A DNA stretch of 64,000 nucleotides from Sphingobacteriaceae bacterium (GTDB lineage: Bacteria > Bacteroidota > Bacteroidia > UBA7662). Position numbers and translations under genes: made by a program. Under the pieces are notes generated by a model. That model was not told the DNA's origin. It saw only the letters and a list, made by a program, of their open reading frames with translations, and made no database searches. The stretch's first letter is position 1. Every line of letters starts with the position of its first letter. The stretch covers positions 1 to 64,000 of the forward strand of contig JAUXNJ010000010.1 in the NCBI GenBank assembly GCA_030682795.1. Reading direction: 5' to 3'. This document shows positions 47,837 through 57,954 of this stretch, piece by piece.

Positions 47837-49303
47837 ATGAAAAGCATATTTACTTTTTTATTGTTAGGATGTTGGCTGCAGGCTGTGGCGCAAACAGATA
47901 CTTTGTATGTGCCTGTTCTTGAAAAACAACCAAAAGCTGAGCTGGTCAAAGTTTTTGAGGCTAAACTCAAGGAAGACCTTCAGTTTATTTCGGTCCGAGA
48001 CAAAGCCATCAAGGCTGAGGTTGAAAAGTCATATATCCATCGTACCCAATACCTCACCCAGCTGGTTCAAAGCACGCATTTGGCAGAACAGGAACACATC
48101 TATGGCTTCTACAACAGTATCCTGCAAGAAATTCTCAAAGCCAATCCTTCTTTAAATCCCAATATCAGGCTGTTAATACCAGGGTATTATTGGCCCAATG
48201 CAGCTAGTTTTGGGGAGGGAACCATTACTTTGCACCTGGGCATGACCGCTGTATGCGAAAATGAGTCTCAACTTGCCTTCGTTATTGCCCATGAATTGGC
48301 ACATCAATACCAGGGACATGTAAATAATGCCATTTGGGAGCGAGCTGAATTGTTTACCAGTGAAGAAGTGCGACAACTCGCCAAAAATGCCGCCAAAGAA
48401 GCCTATGGTGCAAAATCGGCCTTGTTGCAGAAAATCGCAGAGATCCAGTTCGATGGAAGCAGGCACAGTCGGAGATTTGAAAATGAAGCAGATTCTTTGG
48501 CGCTCAAGTACCTTTCATTTACCAAGTATGATTTATGGGAGGCCTTGCGTGTAATGGATATTCTTGACCAGGTGGATGAAGATTATTTTGAAAACAGGGG
48601 GGGATTAGACTTGCAAAAGGCTTTTGATACGCCCGCTTTTCCTTTCAAACCAATTTGGTTACGGGCAAATCAAACGAGTTCCCTACTCGGACTGGTTGGC
48701 GAAACCGCTTTGGAAAAGCAGTTGCGTGATTCCCTCAAAACGCATCCGGAGTGTGCGCAACGTAAAACAAACATGGAGCGGCAGCTTAAGTTTATCGGCG
48801 TAAAGCCCAAAGCACAGGAGGCTTTTGCCCAGCAACGCTTCAATCATCAAAGATATGTAGCAACGGCTGAAATGATTGCCGCTTTGTATGCCGATAGTAA
48901 TTATGTGATGGCGATTTACCAAAGTCTCATCATGCTCGACAAATACCCCAACGACTTATTTCCACACCTTGTGATTGGATTAAGTCTTGCCGAACTGCAA
49001 ACCCATTTTGCAAAGCGTATATCAGGCAGGGTGATGCCCACTTCAAATCCTTACCACAAGGCTTCTTACAATAAGTTGATTCAATTTCTTGAAGAGCTAT
49101 CAAAGGCAGAGCTGGCCAACCTGAGTTATGCGTATCTGCGTACACATCTCGAATACACCTATGAAAATGAGCTATACTACTGGTCGATGTATTTGAGCAG
49201 TAAAATTGCAGGGCAACCCAGTGAAGCCAACCAGCACAAGGCTGATTACGAGTGGAAATATCGAAAAGGAAAAATCAAATCTAAATTCACAAACACCCCC
49301 TAA
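47837..49303 (+). CDS. M48-like metalloprotease, exported
   Basis: Signal peptide; LAFVIAHELAHQYQGH (HExxH); downstream FENEADSLALKYL. Confidence 0.92.
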   Translation: MKSIFTFLLLGCWLQAVAQTDTLYVPVLEKQPKAELVKVFEAKLKEDLQFISVRDKAIKAEVEKSYIHRTQYLTQLVQSTHLAEQEHIYGFYNSILQEILKANPSLNPNIRLLIPGYYWPNAASFGEGTITLHLGMTAVCENESQLAFVIAHELAHQYQGHVNNAIWERAELFTSEEVRQLAKNAAKEAYGAKSALLQKIAEIQFDGSRHSRRFENEADSLALKYLSFTKYDLWEALRVMDILDQVDEDYFENRGGLDLQKAFDTPAFPFKPIWLRANQTSSLLGLVGETALEKQLRDSLKTHPECAQRKTNMERQLKFIGVKPKAQEAFAQQRFNHQRYVATAEMIAALYADSNYVMAIYQSLIMLDKYPNDLFPHLVIGLSLAELQTHFAKRISGRVMPTSNPYHKASYNKLIQFLEELSKAELANLSYAYLRTHLEYTYENELYYWSMYLSSKIAGQPSEANQHKADYEWKYRKGKIKSKFTNTP

Positions 49304-49312
49304 AACTTAAAT

Positions 49313-50869
49313 ATGAAAAAACTATTACTATTGATGACAGTGTTGTTGCTGACACTGCAAACCAAAGCTCAATCTGCACTTGTGGAAGACGTAATATCCC
49401 TGCGGATTCAAAGCACGGGATACATCATTGGCTCAGAAGGCTTGGCCGGTTATTACAGCTTTTACAAGTTCGATAAAGTAAATAAGTCGGAAAATTCTTT
49501 CATTTTGTTGTTGCATGATAACAGCTTAAATCTCATCAAAAAGATTACCATTAACCGGCCGAAAAACGACAAAATGGTAGAGATTGTGTACAATGGTAAA
49601 AACTTTCTCATTGCCTTTTTGAACAAGTCAGATTTAGAATTGGTGGTGTACGACAAAGACGGTAACAAGCTGGGCAGTCGCAAGCAACTGAAATTGAGTG
49701 CTGCTGATCGGGCTGCCTTGGTGAGTAACAGCGAATCGGAAGAAAAAAACAACATTACTTTTGGACTTGGCAAAACGGGTTTCTTGAAAAACGACAGTCA
49801 TGCCGGCAAAAAGGAAAAATACCGGATTGAGGCGTTTGACAATAACCTCAATAATACTTGGGCATATGTGTCGAAATACAAAGGAAAAGCCATTGAATTT
49901 GTAGAGGTTTTGGCGGCTAATGAACATGTAGTGGCACTTTCAGTAAGCCGATCAAAGAGCAGAACTTCTCGAGACATTACCATGTCGCTCATTCTTCTTG
50001 ATGCAAAAACTGGCAATCCTTTAATCGAAAAGGAGCTCAAGGATGGCAAGGCTGCAAAAAGCTTGATCAATGCTTTTGTAGATACCTCTTCTAATGAAGT
50101 AGTTGTTGGCGGCGAATATTATGCTGCTGGTGAGAACATAGTTACTGGTAAGCCACTGGGCATTTATTTTGAACGTTTTAGCTATTTCGGTGAGTCTAAG
50201 GGCTATCAAAAACTCAGTTGGTCGAGAGATTTTGCAAAGTATCAGAAATCTTCAAAAACTGGCAAAGCAGCGGATGGGGGTTATACCCTGTTTCACAAAA
50301 TGTTTAAGACCAAAAATGGCGATTATGTGTTGATTGGTGAACAATTTAAGAGCGCAGTTTCGGCTGCTGGAGTGGCAATGAACGTGGCTGTTTTGGCTAC
50401 AGGGGGAGGTACCACTGCAGGATTAGTAAAGTTTGTTATTATGGATATGGTTTTTGTAAATCTCGATTCTAATTTTAATCTCAAGGCCTTTGAGCGTGTT
50501 GAAAAGAATAAGCGTGAAATTACACTGCCAAAAGGTTGGGAATTTGCTTCTTCGGCTATGGTGGCCAAATACATGAAGGTAAATGGCCTTTTTGATTATG
50601 CTTTTTCTTCGGTAGATTTCGAAAGAAATCGTGTTTTTGCGAGCTATGTGAATTACGCCAAAAAGAAAGAGACCGAGGATAAAAAGAAGACCAATTATGT
50701 GGGTACATTGGTGTACGACGACGGTGAACTGACCACCGATAAGTTGCTTTTGAAGTCAGATGCAACCTGGTACAACATATTGCCTGCAAAGCCTGGCTAC
50801 ATCGCTTTGATGAGTTATGAAAAGAAAGCTAAAACCTTGGAGTTGCGGCTTGAAAAAATCAATTTCTAA
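49313..50869 (+). CDS. Exported protein of unknown function, likely beta-propeller-like
   Basis: Signal peptide MKKLLLLMTVLLLTLQTKAQS; repeated short beta-strand pattern; 9 nt after the M48 gene. Confidence 0.65.
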   Translation: MKKLLLLMTVLLLTLQTKAQSALVEDVISLRIQSTGYIIGSEGLAGYYSFYKFDKVNKSENSFILLLHDNSLNLIKKITINRPKNDKMVEIVYNGKNFLIAFLNKSDLELVVYDKDGNKLGSRKQLKLSAADRAALVSNSESEEKNNITFGLGKTGFLKNDSHAGKKEKYRIEAFDNNLNNTWAYVSKYKGKAIEFVEVLAANEHVVALSVSRSKSRTSRDITMSLILLDAKTGNPLIEKELKDGKAAKSLINAFVDTSSNEVVVGGEYYAAGENIVTGKPLGIYFERFSYFGESKGYQKLSWSRDFAKYQKSSKTGKAADGGYTLFHKMFKTKNGDYVLIGEQFKSAVSAAGVAMNVAVLATGGGTTAGLVKFVIMDMVFVNLDSNFNLKAFERVEKNKREITLPKGWEFASSAMVAKYMKVNGLFDYAFSSVDFERNRVFASYVNYAKKKETEDKKKTNYVGTLVYDDGELTTDKLLLKSDATWYNILPAKPGYIALMSYEKKAKTLELRLEKINF

Positions 50870-50872
50870 AGT

Positions 50873-50899
50873 AAAAGGCTGGTTTCGACCAGCCTTTTT
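50873..50899 (+). terminator. Terminator after the M48/exported-protein gene pair (possibly bidirectional)
   Basis: AAAAGGCTGGTTTCGACCAGCCTTTTT. Confidence 0.8.
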
Positions 50900-51161
50900 A
50901 CTTTTGTAGCCTGCCGATTTTTTGCAGTCTACTAAACACTTCGGCATTGTGCGGGGCATCGGGCAATTCATCGGTGAGGTCTTGCCCGGCCCAATGCTCG
51001 TAATGCTTGCCATTGCGCCATAGTCGGCTATGTGTAACGTCGTAAATGATCCCCAGGTAGGCTACCCAAATTTCATCGCGGTCTTGCCCGTTGCGCAGTG
51101 CCAACTGTGCACGACTGTAAACCGGCAAAGCCGCTGTTTCGGGTGTCATTTCCTCACTCAT
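50898..51161 (-). CDS. Small soluble cytochrome b5-like heme-binding protein
   Basis: YSRAQLALRNGQDRDEIWVAYLGIIYDVTHSRLWRNGKHYEHWAGQDLTDELPDAPHNAEVF. Confidence 0.85.
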   Translation of the reverse strand: MSEEMTPETAALPVYSRAQLALRNGQDRDEIWVAYLGIIYDVTHSRLWRNGKHYEHWAGQDLTDELPDAPHNAEVFSRLQKIGRLQK

Positions 51162-51213
51162 ATTGAACCTTCCTGCGGAGTTTTGTTTTGAAAGAGTGTA
51201 AAGATAGCATCCA

Positions 51214-51813
51214 ATGAAACAATTCTGGGACGAACGTTATGCCGAGCCGCATTTTGTGTATGGCGAAGCCCCCAATGTATTTTTTGAAAGTAGCTTGAAA
51301 GATCTTGCTCCCGGTAAAATATTGCTGCCCTGCGAAGGAGAGGGCCGTCAAGCAGTACATGCTGCTGCCCAAGGCTGGCAGGTGCTGGCCTTCGACCAAA
51401 GTGAGGTGGGGCGCGACAAAGCCCTGCAGTTGGCTGCTAAGCGGGAGCAGCACATCGAATACATCCTCGCAGATGCATCTGTTTTTAGTCCAGCCCCTGA
51501 ATTTGATGCGGTGGCCCTCATTTTTGCCCATTTACCGGCGCCTTTGCGGGCCAATTTTCACCGCAACATGGCGGCAGCCCTGCGCCCCGGCGGATGGCTC
51601 ATGCTCGAAGGCTTTCATCCTGCCCAATTGCAGTTCCAGTCGGGCGGTCCACGCGAGCTCAGCATGCTGTTTACCGAAGAAATGCTGCGAGCCGACTTCG
51701 AGGTACTCGAAATCATTTCCCTCGAAACCAAGCAAGTCATCTTAAACGAAGGGCCTTACCACCAAGGCGAAGCCGCTGTGATTCGCTTGCTTGCCCGCAA
51801 ACCTTACCACTAA
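51214..51813 (+). CDS. Class I SAM-dependent methyltransferase
   Basis: MKQFWDERYAEPHFVYGEAPNVFF; ILLPCEGEGRQAVHAAAQGWQVLAFDQSEVG; LRPGGWLMLEGFHPAQL. Confidence 0.9.
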   Translation: MKQFWDERYAEPHFVYGEAPNVFFESSLKDLAPGKILLPCEGEGRQAVHAAAQGWQVLAFDQSEVGRDKALQLAAKREQHIEYILADASVFSPAPEFDAVALIFAHLPAPLRANFHRNMAAALRPGGWLMLEGFHPAQLQFQSGGPRELSMLFTEEMLRADFEVLEIISLETKQVILNEGPYHQGEAAVIRLLARKPYH

Positions 51814-51840
51814 TTCCTCCAATTTCTCCATCTTTGTAGC

Positions 51841-52815
51841 ATGAATATTCGTCCCCGCCGCAACCGCAAAATGGCCGGTGTCCGCGACCTCGTTCGCGAA
51901 ACCCAACTTCATACCAACGACCTGTTGCTGCCACTTTTTTTGCTGGAAGGCCAAAAGCAGCGCATTCCCGTGGCTTCCATGCCAGGGGTCGACCGGCTCA
52001 GTCTCGACTTGCTGCTGCAGGAAATAGAAGCCGCCATGAAGCTTGGCATCCGGGCTTTTGATGTATTTCCGGTGGTGCCAGAGTCGTACAAGGACAAATA
52101 CGCCACTTACAGCTATGCCGATGCGAACTTTTACAACCGCGCCCTGGCCAGCATCAAGCAGGAGTTTCCGGAGGTGGTGATCATGACCGATGTAGCCTTG
52201 GATCCTTACAGCTCCGATGGGCACGACGGCATTGTAGAAAACGGCAAAATCGTGAACGACGCCTCTTTGGAGGTGCTGGGCAAGATGGCTTTGGCGCAGG
52301 CCCAGGCGGGTGCCGACATCATTGGTCCGAGCGATATGATGGACGGCCGCGTGGGCTACATCCGCGAGCTGCTCGACGACAACGGTTTTACCGAGGTAAG
52401 CATCATGAGCTATACAGCTAAGTATGCGAGCGGTTTTTACGGTCCTTTCCGCGATGCCCTCGACTCTGCTCCCAAGTTTGGCGATAAAAAAACTTATCAA
52501 ATGGACCCTGCCAACCGCATCGAAGCCCTGCGTGAGGCCGCTTTGGATGAACAGGAAGGCGCCGATTTCCTCATGGTGAAGCCAGCTTTGGCTTATTTAG
52601 ATGTGATTCGGCTGCTCAAAGACCATTCCGACCTGCCCATCGCTGCCTACAACGTTAGCGGGGAATATTCGATGATCAAGGCCGCCGCCATGCAAGGCTG
52701 GCTCGACTACGACCGGGTGATGATGGAGTCGCTGCTGAGCATCAAACGCGCCGGTGCCGACATTATCCTCACCTATTTTGCGAAAGACGCTGCCAAAATC
52801 CTCCAAAACCAATAA
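51841..52815 (+). CDS. hemB: Porphobilinogen synthase (delta-aminolevulinic acid dehydratase)
   Basis: RPRRNRKMAGVRDLVRET; TDVALDPYSSDGHDGIV; GPSDMMDGRVGYIRELLD; DFLMVKPALAYLDVIR. Confidence 0.97.
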   Translation: MNIRPRRNRKMAGVRDLVRETQLHTNDLLLPLFLLEGQKQRIPVASMPGVDRLSLDLLLQEIEAAMKLGIRAFDVFPVVPESYKDKYATYSYADANFYNRALASIKQEFPEVVIMTDVALDPYSSDGHDGIVENGKIVNDASLEVLGKMALAQAQAGADIIGPSDMMDGRVGYIRELLDDNGFTEVSIMSYTAKYASGFYGPFRDALDSAPKFGDKKTYQMDPANRIEALREAALDEQEGADFLMVKPALAYLDVIRLLKDHSDLPIAAYNVSGEYSMIKAAAMQGWLDYDRVMMESLLSIKRAGADIILTYFAKDAAKILQNQ

Positions 52816-52816
52816 A

Positions 52817-53341
52817 ATGCAAGAGCCTGTTATCCTGCCGGTAGAAGGCAAATCACCACAATTTGGCCAAAACTGTTTCCTGGCCCCCAACTGTACCGTG
52901 GTGGGAGATGTGGTTTTGGGAGATGACTGCACCGTATGGTTCAATGCCGTGGTGCGGGGCGATGTGAATGCCATCCGGGTGGGCAAGCGTACCAATATTC
53001 AAGATGGAGCGGTGATCCACTGCACTTACCAAAAGGCGGCCACCACCATTGGCGATGAGGTGAGCATTGGGCACAACGCTATTGTGCATGGCAGCACCAT
53101 CCACAACAATGTGCTGGTAGGCATGGGGTCGATTGTAATGGACCATGCGGTGGTTGAAGAAAACTGCATCATTGCTGCGGGTGCCATTGTGCTAGAGAAC
53201 ATGCGCTGCGAGTCGGGCTGGATATACGCCGGCATCCCCGCCAAAAAGGTAAAACAAGTGAGCGCCGAGCAGGTGGCTGGCATGAAACGCACTGCGGCAA
53301 ATTATACCATGTATGCCGACTGGTTTCGGCCGGGTAAATAG
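52817..53341 (+). CDS. Gamma carbonic anhydrase-like left-handed beta-helix protein
   Basis: NCFLAPNCTVVGDVVLGDDCTVWFNAVVRGDVNAIRVGKRTNIQDGAVIHCTY; IGHNAIVHGSTIHNNVLVGMGSIVMD. Confidence 0.93.
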   Translation: MQEPVILPVEGKSPQFGQNCFLAPNCTVVGDVVLGDDCTVWFNAVVRGDVNAIRVGKRTNIQDGAVIHCTYQKAATTIGDEVSIGHNAIVHGSTIHNNVLVGMGSIVMDHAVVEENCIIAAGAIVLENMRCESGWIYAGIPAKKVKQVSAEQVAGMKRTAANYTMYADWFRPGK

Positions 53342-53550
53342 ATTCGCTCAATGGGATGCTGACTTAAAAGGCAGATGCTTCAGCGGCATTTAAATTGCTT
53401 TTATAGAAAAAAAATAAGCGAGGGATTGAGGTTTGTTAGGAGCTTAAGATTTATTTTTAAGTAGATATCACAGACCTCTTCAAGAAGTTTTTTCGTAAAA
53501 CGAGCTAGCAGGACGTTGTTCAGACGCTAGTTTCGAGATTAAAGAGAGAT

Positions 53551-53588
53551 TAAAACCGCGAGTTGAAATAACGACTCGCGGTTTTTTT
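53551..53588 (+). terminator. Rho-independent terminator
   Basis: AAACCGCGAGT...ACTCGCGGTTTTTTT. Confidence 0.85.
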
Positions 53589-53664
53589 ATTAACTTAGAG
53601 GTTGGTAAATTAGTTTTTGACGAGATCCAAATGGCCTCCTGTCAAACATTTAGACAACAGCGTT

Positions 53665-56600
53665 ATGGTAAAAAAACTGCTTTTTTCGTTGAGCTTGCTG
53701 CTCATTTTGCTAGTGCCTCAAGCAAAGGCTTCCCACGTTTTGGGGGGTGAAATGAGCTACAGATGCTTGGGAAACGGTATATATGAATTCACAGTTACCC
53801 TTTTTAGGGATTGTGCTGGTATTGGTTGGGACCAGCCTCAAGTTACTGTGAATGGTCCATCCGGTGCTTTCATCCTCAATAGATTACCGGGCATTGCTGG
53901 TGTGGCTGATATTTCACAACGTTGTGTAACGGCAACTTTTTTTGGTTGTGGCGCTAATCCAGCCACAGGAACCGGTAATCCCAACGGTACGGTGGCCCGA
54001 TTCACTTATAGAGGAACCACGAATTTGAGCGCTTTAGCAGCGCCACCAGCAGCTGGATACAGTTTCACTATGACTAACATTCCTGTCAATGTTCGAAACA
54101 ACAACAACAATACAAATCTAGGTGTAGGAGGTTTGCAAAACTCGATGGGATTGCGAGCAATTATGTATCCGTTTATTAGTCCTGTAACCGGTGTTGCTTT
54201 AACACCCGCACAACTATGTGATAATTCGCCAGAGTTTGTCGAGGATCCAGCTGCTTTGCAAATTTTGAATCCTTTAGATACTGCGCGTTTTTCAAATTTT
54301 GCATTCGATAGAGATTTAGATAGCATGGCATACAAAGTGGATGTACCGTTAAATGGAAGTTTGATTCCAGCTGCATACAGTTCGCCTTACACCTTACTCA
54401 ATCCTTTACCCAATTCACCTCCAGTGGTTCCGGCAGGAGTTTCTGCTCTCAATCCAATGAGTGGCGTGCTTACCTTTAGACCAAACCAGGCAGGTAATTT
54501 TTTAGCATGTGTAAAGGTGGAATCGTGGAGATGTGGCCAAAAGGTTTCGGAGGTTTTTCGTGACTTCCAAATGCAAATCATTAACTCTCCTGGAGGAGGG
54601 GCACCGCCTTACATACCTGGTAACCTCACTACACAAAGGGCGCCCTTCATTACACCTTACTTCTTGAATGCGTCAGGGCAGCCTATCTTCGATATCAACT
54701 TTTTTGTAGGCGATACCATCGACGTACCTATCGCTGCGAGCGACTATTATCCTCTTTTCTCGCCGGCCATGCTCCCGCTTCCTCCACCAGCTGGTGAGTT
54801 TTCTATGGTCATTAGGGGTCTTCAAGTAAGTTCTACCAATAATCCCAATGCCAATTGTTTGCTCCCACCTTGTGCTACCTTGAGGGGCATCAGCGACCCG
54901 GCGCCACCAGCAGCGGTGGTTACGCCACCTACCAATATTACTGGGGGTAACGGTCAAAATTTAGGTTTGGGTTACAATGCTTATTTTGAGGGCGGGGGCA
55001 GATTGGTATGGTTGCCGGAATGCGCGAATTTGTCGGTTTCGGGGGCATCTGCCTGTGGTGCATCCAGCTCAAGTTATCAGTTTGCAGCTATTGCGGTCGA
55101 CAAAAACTGTCCGATTGTAGGAAAGGAAGTACAGGTATATACCTTTAACATTGTGGATTTGCCCAAGTTACCAGCGCCTCGCTTCAGGGGTGTTTCGGCT
55201 GGTGTGAATAATCGCTCTGCAACCATTCACTTTGAGCTTGACTACGACAGTTTGAACATCGACCCGATCGATTCATTTAATTTTTCTAACCAAACCATCG
55301 CATTTCAGCTGCAACGTTCTGCCGAACGCCGTAGACGCTCATTTAGGGCTTATAACATCTACAGAGCCACCTCACCAGCTGGTCCTTTTACCCGAATTGC
55401 CAATCCTAACCAATTGTATACCAATACTTTTGTGGATGCCACTGTTGATTTGGATGTGAATGATTATTACTATTACCTTACCACAGTATCCAGCTGTGAT
55501 TCTTCAGAATCAAGGGCATCAGATACTTTGAAAGTCATTCGCTTAAACCTCAACAACAACAATGTTGCTGGTATGGCCGAGTTGCGTTGGGATTCTACTG
55601 CGGTAGTGCATAATCGGGGTTATTTCCCGAATGCATCAGGTACTTACGTCATAGAAAGAGAAGTACGTACGGTGAATCCTGGTGTTTGGGAAGTAGTTGA
55701 TACCGTAGTGAATTTGTATACCTATGATCAACCAGTGGTGGTGTGCAGCGATACCGTATTTTATAGGGTTGCCCTCTTGGATACCAATGGTACCCGGTAT
55801 TATTCTAACATCGATGGCGATTTATTTGAGGATATTTTCTCGCCAGATACCATTCTTATTCACCATGTATCGGTGGATAGCATTACAGGCTTACCAGTTT
55901 TGAGCTGGAGGCCTGGCCCGAGTCCAGACGTAATTGCTTACGTTATCTACCGACTTGATTATAGTTCAACACCTCCTACCTGGAGACCCATAGATACCAT
56001 TCCTGGCTATAATAGCACCTATTGGTTTGATACTACGAGTTTGCAAAATCCCTATGACAGCTCTTTGCATTATGGCATCGCTGGCATGGATAGCTGTGGA
56101 AATACAGGGCTAATTAGCAGGGTACACAGTACCATACACCTAACAGGCGGGCTCGATCAGTGTATCAGTTCCATTGTGATGGATTGGACACCTTATGTAG
56201 GTTGGAACGTGAGCAGTTATGACATTTTTAGATCTGCCTCTGGAGGTCCTTACACCTTGTTGGCTACTTTACCTGGAGGGCGGCCAAGTTATAATTACAT
56301 CGACAATGACAATTTGATTCAGGATTCCCTGTATTGTTACGCAATTCTGGCGAATAGGCTGGGCGATGATACCACAGCGCTTTCCAATACAATTTGTGTA
56401 ACTGCACGTGTAATTCAAGATCCTGAATACAGCTACATCAGAAAAGTTACGGTAGACAGTGCAACTGGAAATATCGTTGTGGTATTTGTAATTGATACCG
56501 CTGCGGATGCTGGCCGTTTTGAGCTTTATCGCGCAACAGCTGCTACTGATTTAAGAGAGGTGATTTCATTTACACCAGCCGATATGACCCTCAATGGTGG

Positions 56601-57303
56601 GTATTTGCAATACACCTACATCGACAATCAGGTATTTTCGAATAAAGAGATTTACTACTACACGGTTTATGTTTATGATCTCTGCGACCAGTTGTATGAT
56701 ACGTCCAATGTATCGAACAACATTTACTTACAAGCCGTACCGGAGATCGACTTTACCAATCGTTTACGTTGGAATAATTACGCTTCTTGGCTGGGGGCTG
56801 TAGATCGGTATGAGGTATTACGTTTCATTCCAAATTATGATCCAGGCTTCTTACCGATCAACACCCTTGGGGCGACCAGCATTGTTTACAACGACGATAT
56901 TAAGGATTTCACCGACAACGATGGCTTGTATAGTTATTTAATACAAGCTGTAGAAGGCGGAAGCAATCCAACCGGCTTTAGAGATACAGTTTTGTCGAAT
57001 AAAGTAAATGTGATTCAACAGCCTCGTATGTTTATGCCAACGGCATTTGTACCACAGGGGGTTAATCGCATCTTGCAGCCCAAAGGAGTATTTATTGAGG
57101 AAATTGCTGGATACAATTTTGAAATTTATAATCGCTGGGGTGAACAGATATTTAAGACCATAGACTTTACCAAAGGATGGAATGGTACCCACAGTGGTAC
57201 CATGGAGTTGGTAGACCCTGGTGTTTATATTTATGTGGTGAACTTTATTGGCAAAAATGGAAAGCCATACAGCCAAAACGGCACCTTTACGGTAATCAGG
57301 TAA
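53665..57303 (+). CDS. Large secreted protein with gliding-motility/T9SS type B C-terminal domain
   Basis: Signal peptide; C-terminus FMPTAFVPQGVNRILQPKGVFIEEIAGYNFEIYNRWGEQIFKTIDFTKGWNGTHSGTMELVDPGVYIYVVNFIGKNGKPYSQNGTFTVIR; start taken at MVKKLLFSLS. Confidence 0.92.
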   Translation: MVKKLLFSLSLLLILLVPQAKASHVLGGEMSYRCLGNGIYEFTVTLFRDCAGIGWDQPQVTVNGPSGAFILNRLPGIAGVADISQRCVTATFFGCGANPATGTGNPNGTVARFTYRGTTNLSALAAPPAAGYSFTMTNIPVNVRNNNNNTNLGVGGLQNSMGLRAIMYPFISPVTGVALTPAQLCDNSPEFVEDPAALQILNPLDTARFSNFAFDRDLDSMAYKVDVPLNGSLIPAAYSSPYTLLNPLPNSPPVVPAGVSALNPMSGVLTFRPNQAGNFLACVKVESWRCGQKVSEVFRDFQMQIINSPGGGAPPYIPGNLTTQRAPFITPYFLNASGQPIFDINFFVGDTIDVPIAASDYYPLFSPAMLPLPPPAGEFSMVIRGLQVSSTNNPNANCLLPPCATLRGISDPAPPAAVVTPPTNITGGNGQNLGLGYNAYFEGGGRLVWLPECANLSVSGASACGASSSSYQFAAIAVDKNCPIVGKEVQVYTFNIVDLPKLPAPRFRGVSAGVNNRSATIHFELDYDSLNIDPIDSFNFSNQTIAFQLQRSAERRRRSFRAYNIYRATSPAGPFTRIANPNQLYTNTFVDATVDLDVNDYYYYLTTVSSCDSSESRASDTLKVIRLNLNNNNVAGMAELRWDSTAVVHNRGYFPNASGTYVIEREVRTVNPGVWEVVDTVVNLYTYDQPVVVCSDTVFYRVALLDTNGTRYYSNIDGDLFEDIFSPDTILIHHVSVDSITGLPVLSWRPGPSPDVIAYVIYRLDYSSTPPTWRPIDTIPGYNSTYWFDTTSLQNPYDSSLHYGIAGMDSCGNTGLISRVHSTIHLTGGLDQCISSIVMDWTPYVGWNVSSYDIFRSASGGPYTLLATLPGGRPSYNYIDNDNLIQDSLYCYAILANRLGDDTTALSNTICVTARVIQDPEYSYIRKVTVDSATGNIVVVFVIDTAADAGRFELYRATAATDLREVISFTPADMTLNGGYLQYTYIDNQVFSNKEIYYYTVYVYDLCDQLYDTSNVSNNIYLQAVPEIDFTNRLRWNNYASWLGAVDRYEVLRFIPNYDPGFLPINTLGATSIVYNDDIKDFTDNDGLYSYLIQAVEGGSNPTGFRDTVLSNKVNVIQQPRMFMPTAFVPQGVNRILQPKGVFIEEIAGYNFEIYNRWGEQIFKTIDFTKGWNGTHSGTMELVDPGVYIYVVNFIGKNGKPYSQNGTFTVIR

Positions 57304-57318
57304 GGCTGTTGAGTAGTA

Positions 57319-57354
57319 AAAAAAATCCCAAGTCTTGAGGCTTGGGATTTTTTT
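57319..57354. terminator. Bidirectional terminator between convergent genes
   Basis: AAAAATCCCAAG-tcttgagg-CTTGGGATTTTTTT. Confidence 0.85.
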
Positions 57355-57931
57355 ATGCCTTATTTTTCTTGAGTTCGGCAGCCACTGCTTCCAAAGCCTC
57401 AAACCAATCGGGCCCGTATTTGCGAATGAGGGGGCCTTTGAGAAACTTATACACTGGCACCTCTAAACGATCGCCGCATGCGCAGGCGGGTGTGCAAATA
57501 TCCCAACGGTCGTAGTTTAACCCCTCGTAGTTCTTGAGTTTTTCGATGCGAATGGGGTAAAGGTGACACGAAATAGGCTTGAGGAAATCGCTTTTACCCG
57601 CTTTGTGTGCAAGCTCAATGGCGCATTTCCAGGTTTTACTTTCATCTTGAATGGCAAAAACGCAGGCCTTGCCGTTGATGGTGGTGGTTACCAGTTCTTC
57701 CCCAGGTGCTGCCTCGTAAAAGCCTTCAGCATCCAAAAGTTGAAGTCCTGCTGCAGACATAAATGGACGAATGCCTTTTAAATTTGCCTCAATGGCATCA
57801 ATTTCTTCTATTTCTAGGGGTGCACCAATATCTCCTTCTTCGCAACAAGCGCCTTTGCAAGCTGCCAGGTCGCAAACGAATTTATTGTTGAGAATTTCTT
57901 CGGAGATGAGCGTGTCATCGATGATAATCAT
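57353..57931 (-). CDS. DUF3109-like Cys-rich protein
   Basis: CDLAACKGACCEEGDIGAPLEIEEI; FLKPISCHLYPIRI; DICTPACACG. Confidence 0.85.
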   Translation of the reverse strand: MIIIDDTLISEEILNNKFVCDLAACKGACCEEGDIGAPLEIEEIDAIEANLKGIRPFMSAAGLQLLDAEGFYEAAPGEELVTTTINGKACVFAIQDESKTWKCAIELAHKAGKSDFLKPISCHLYPIRIEKLKNYEGLNYDRWDICTPACACGDRLEVPVYKFLKGPLIRKYGPDWFEALEAVAAELKKNKA

Positions 57932-57954
57932 GCCACAAAGCTAAGCAGTTATGT

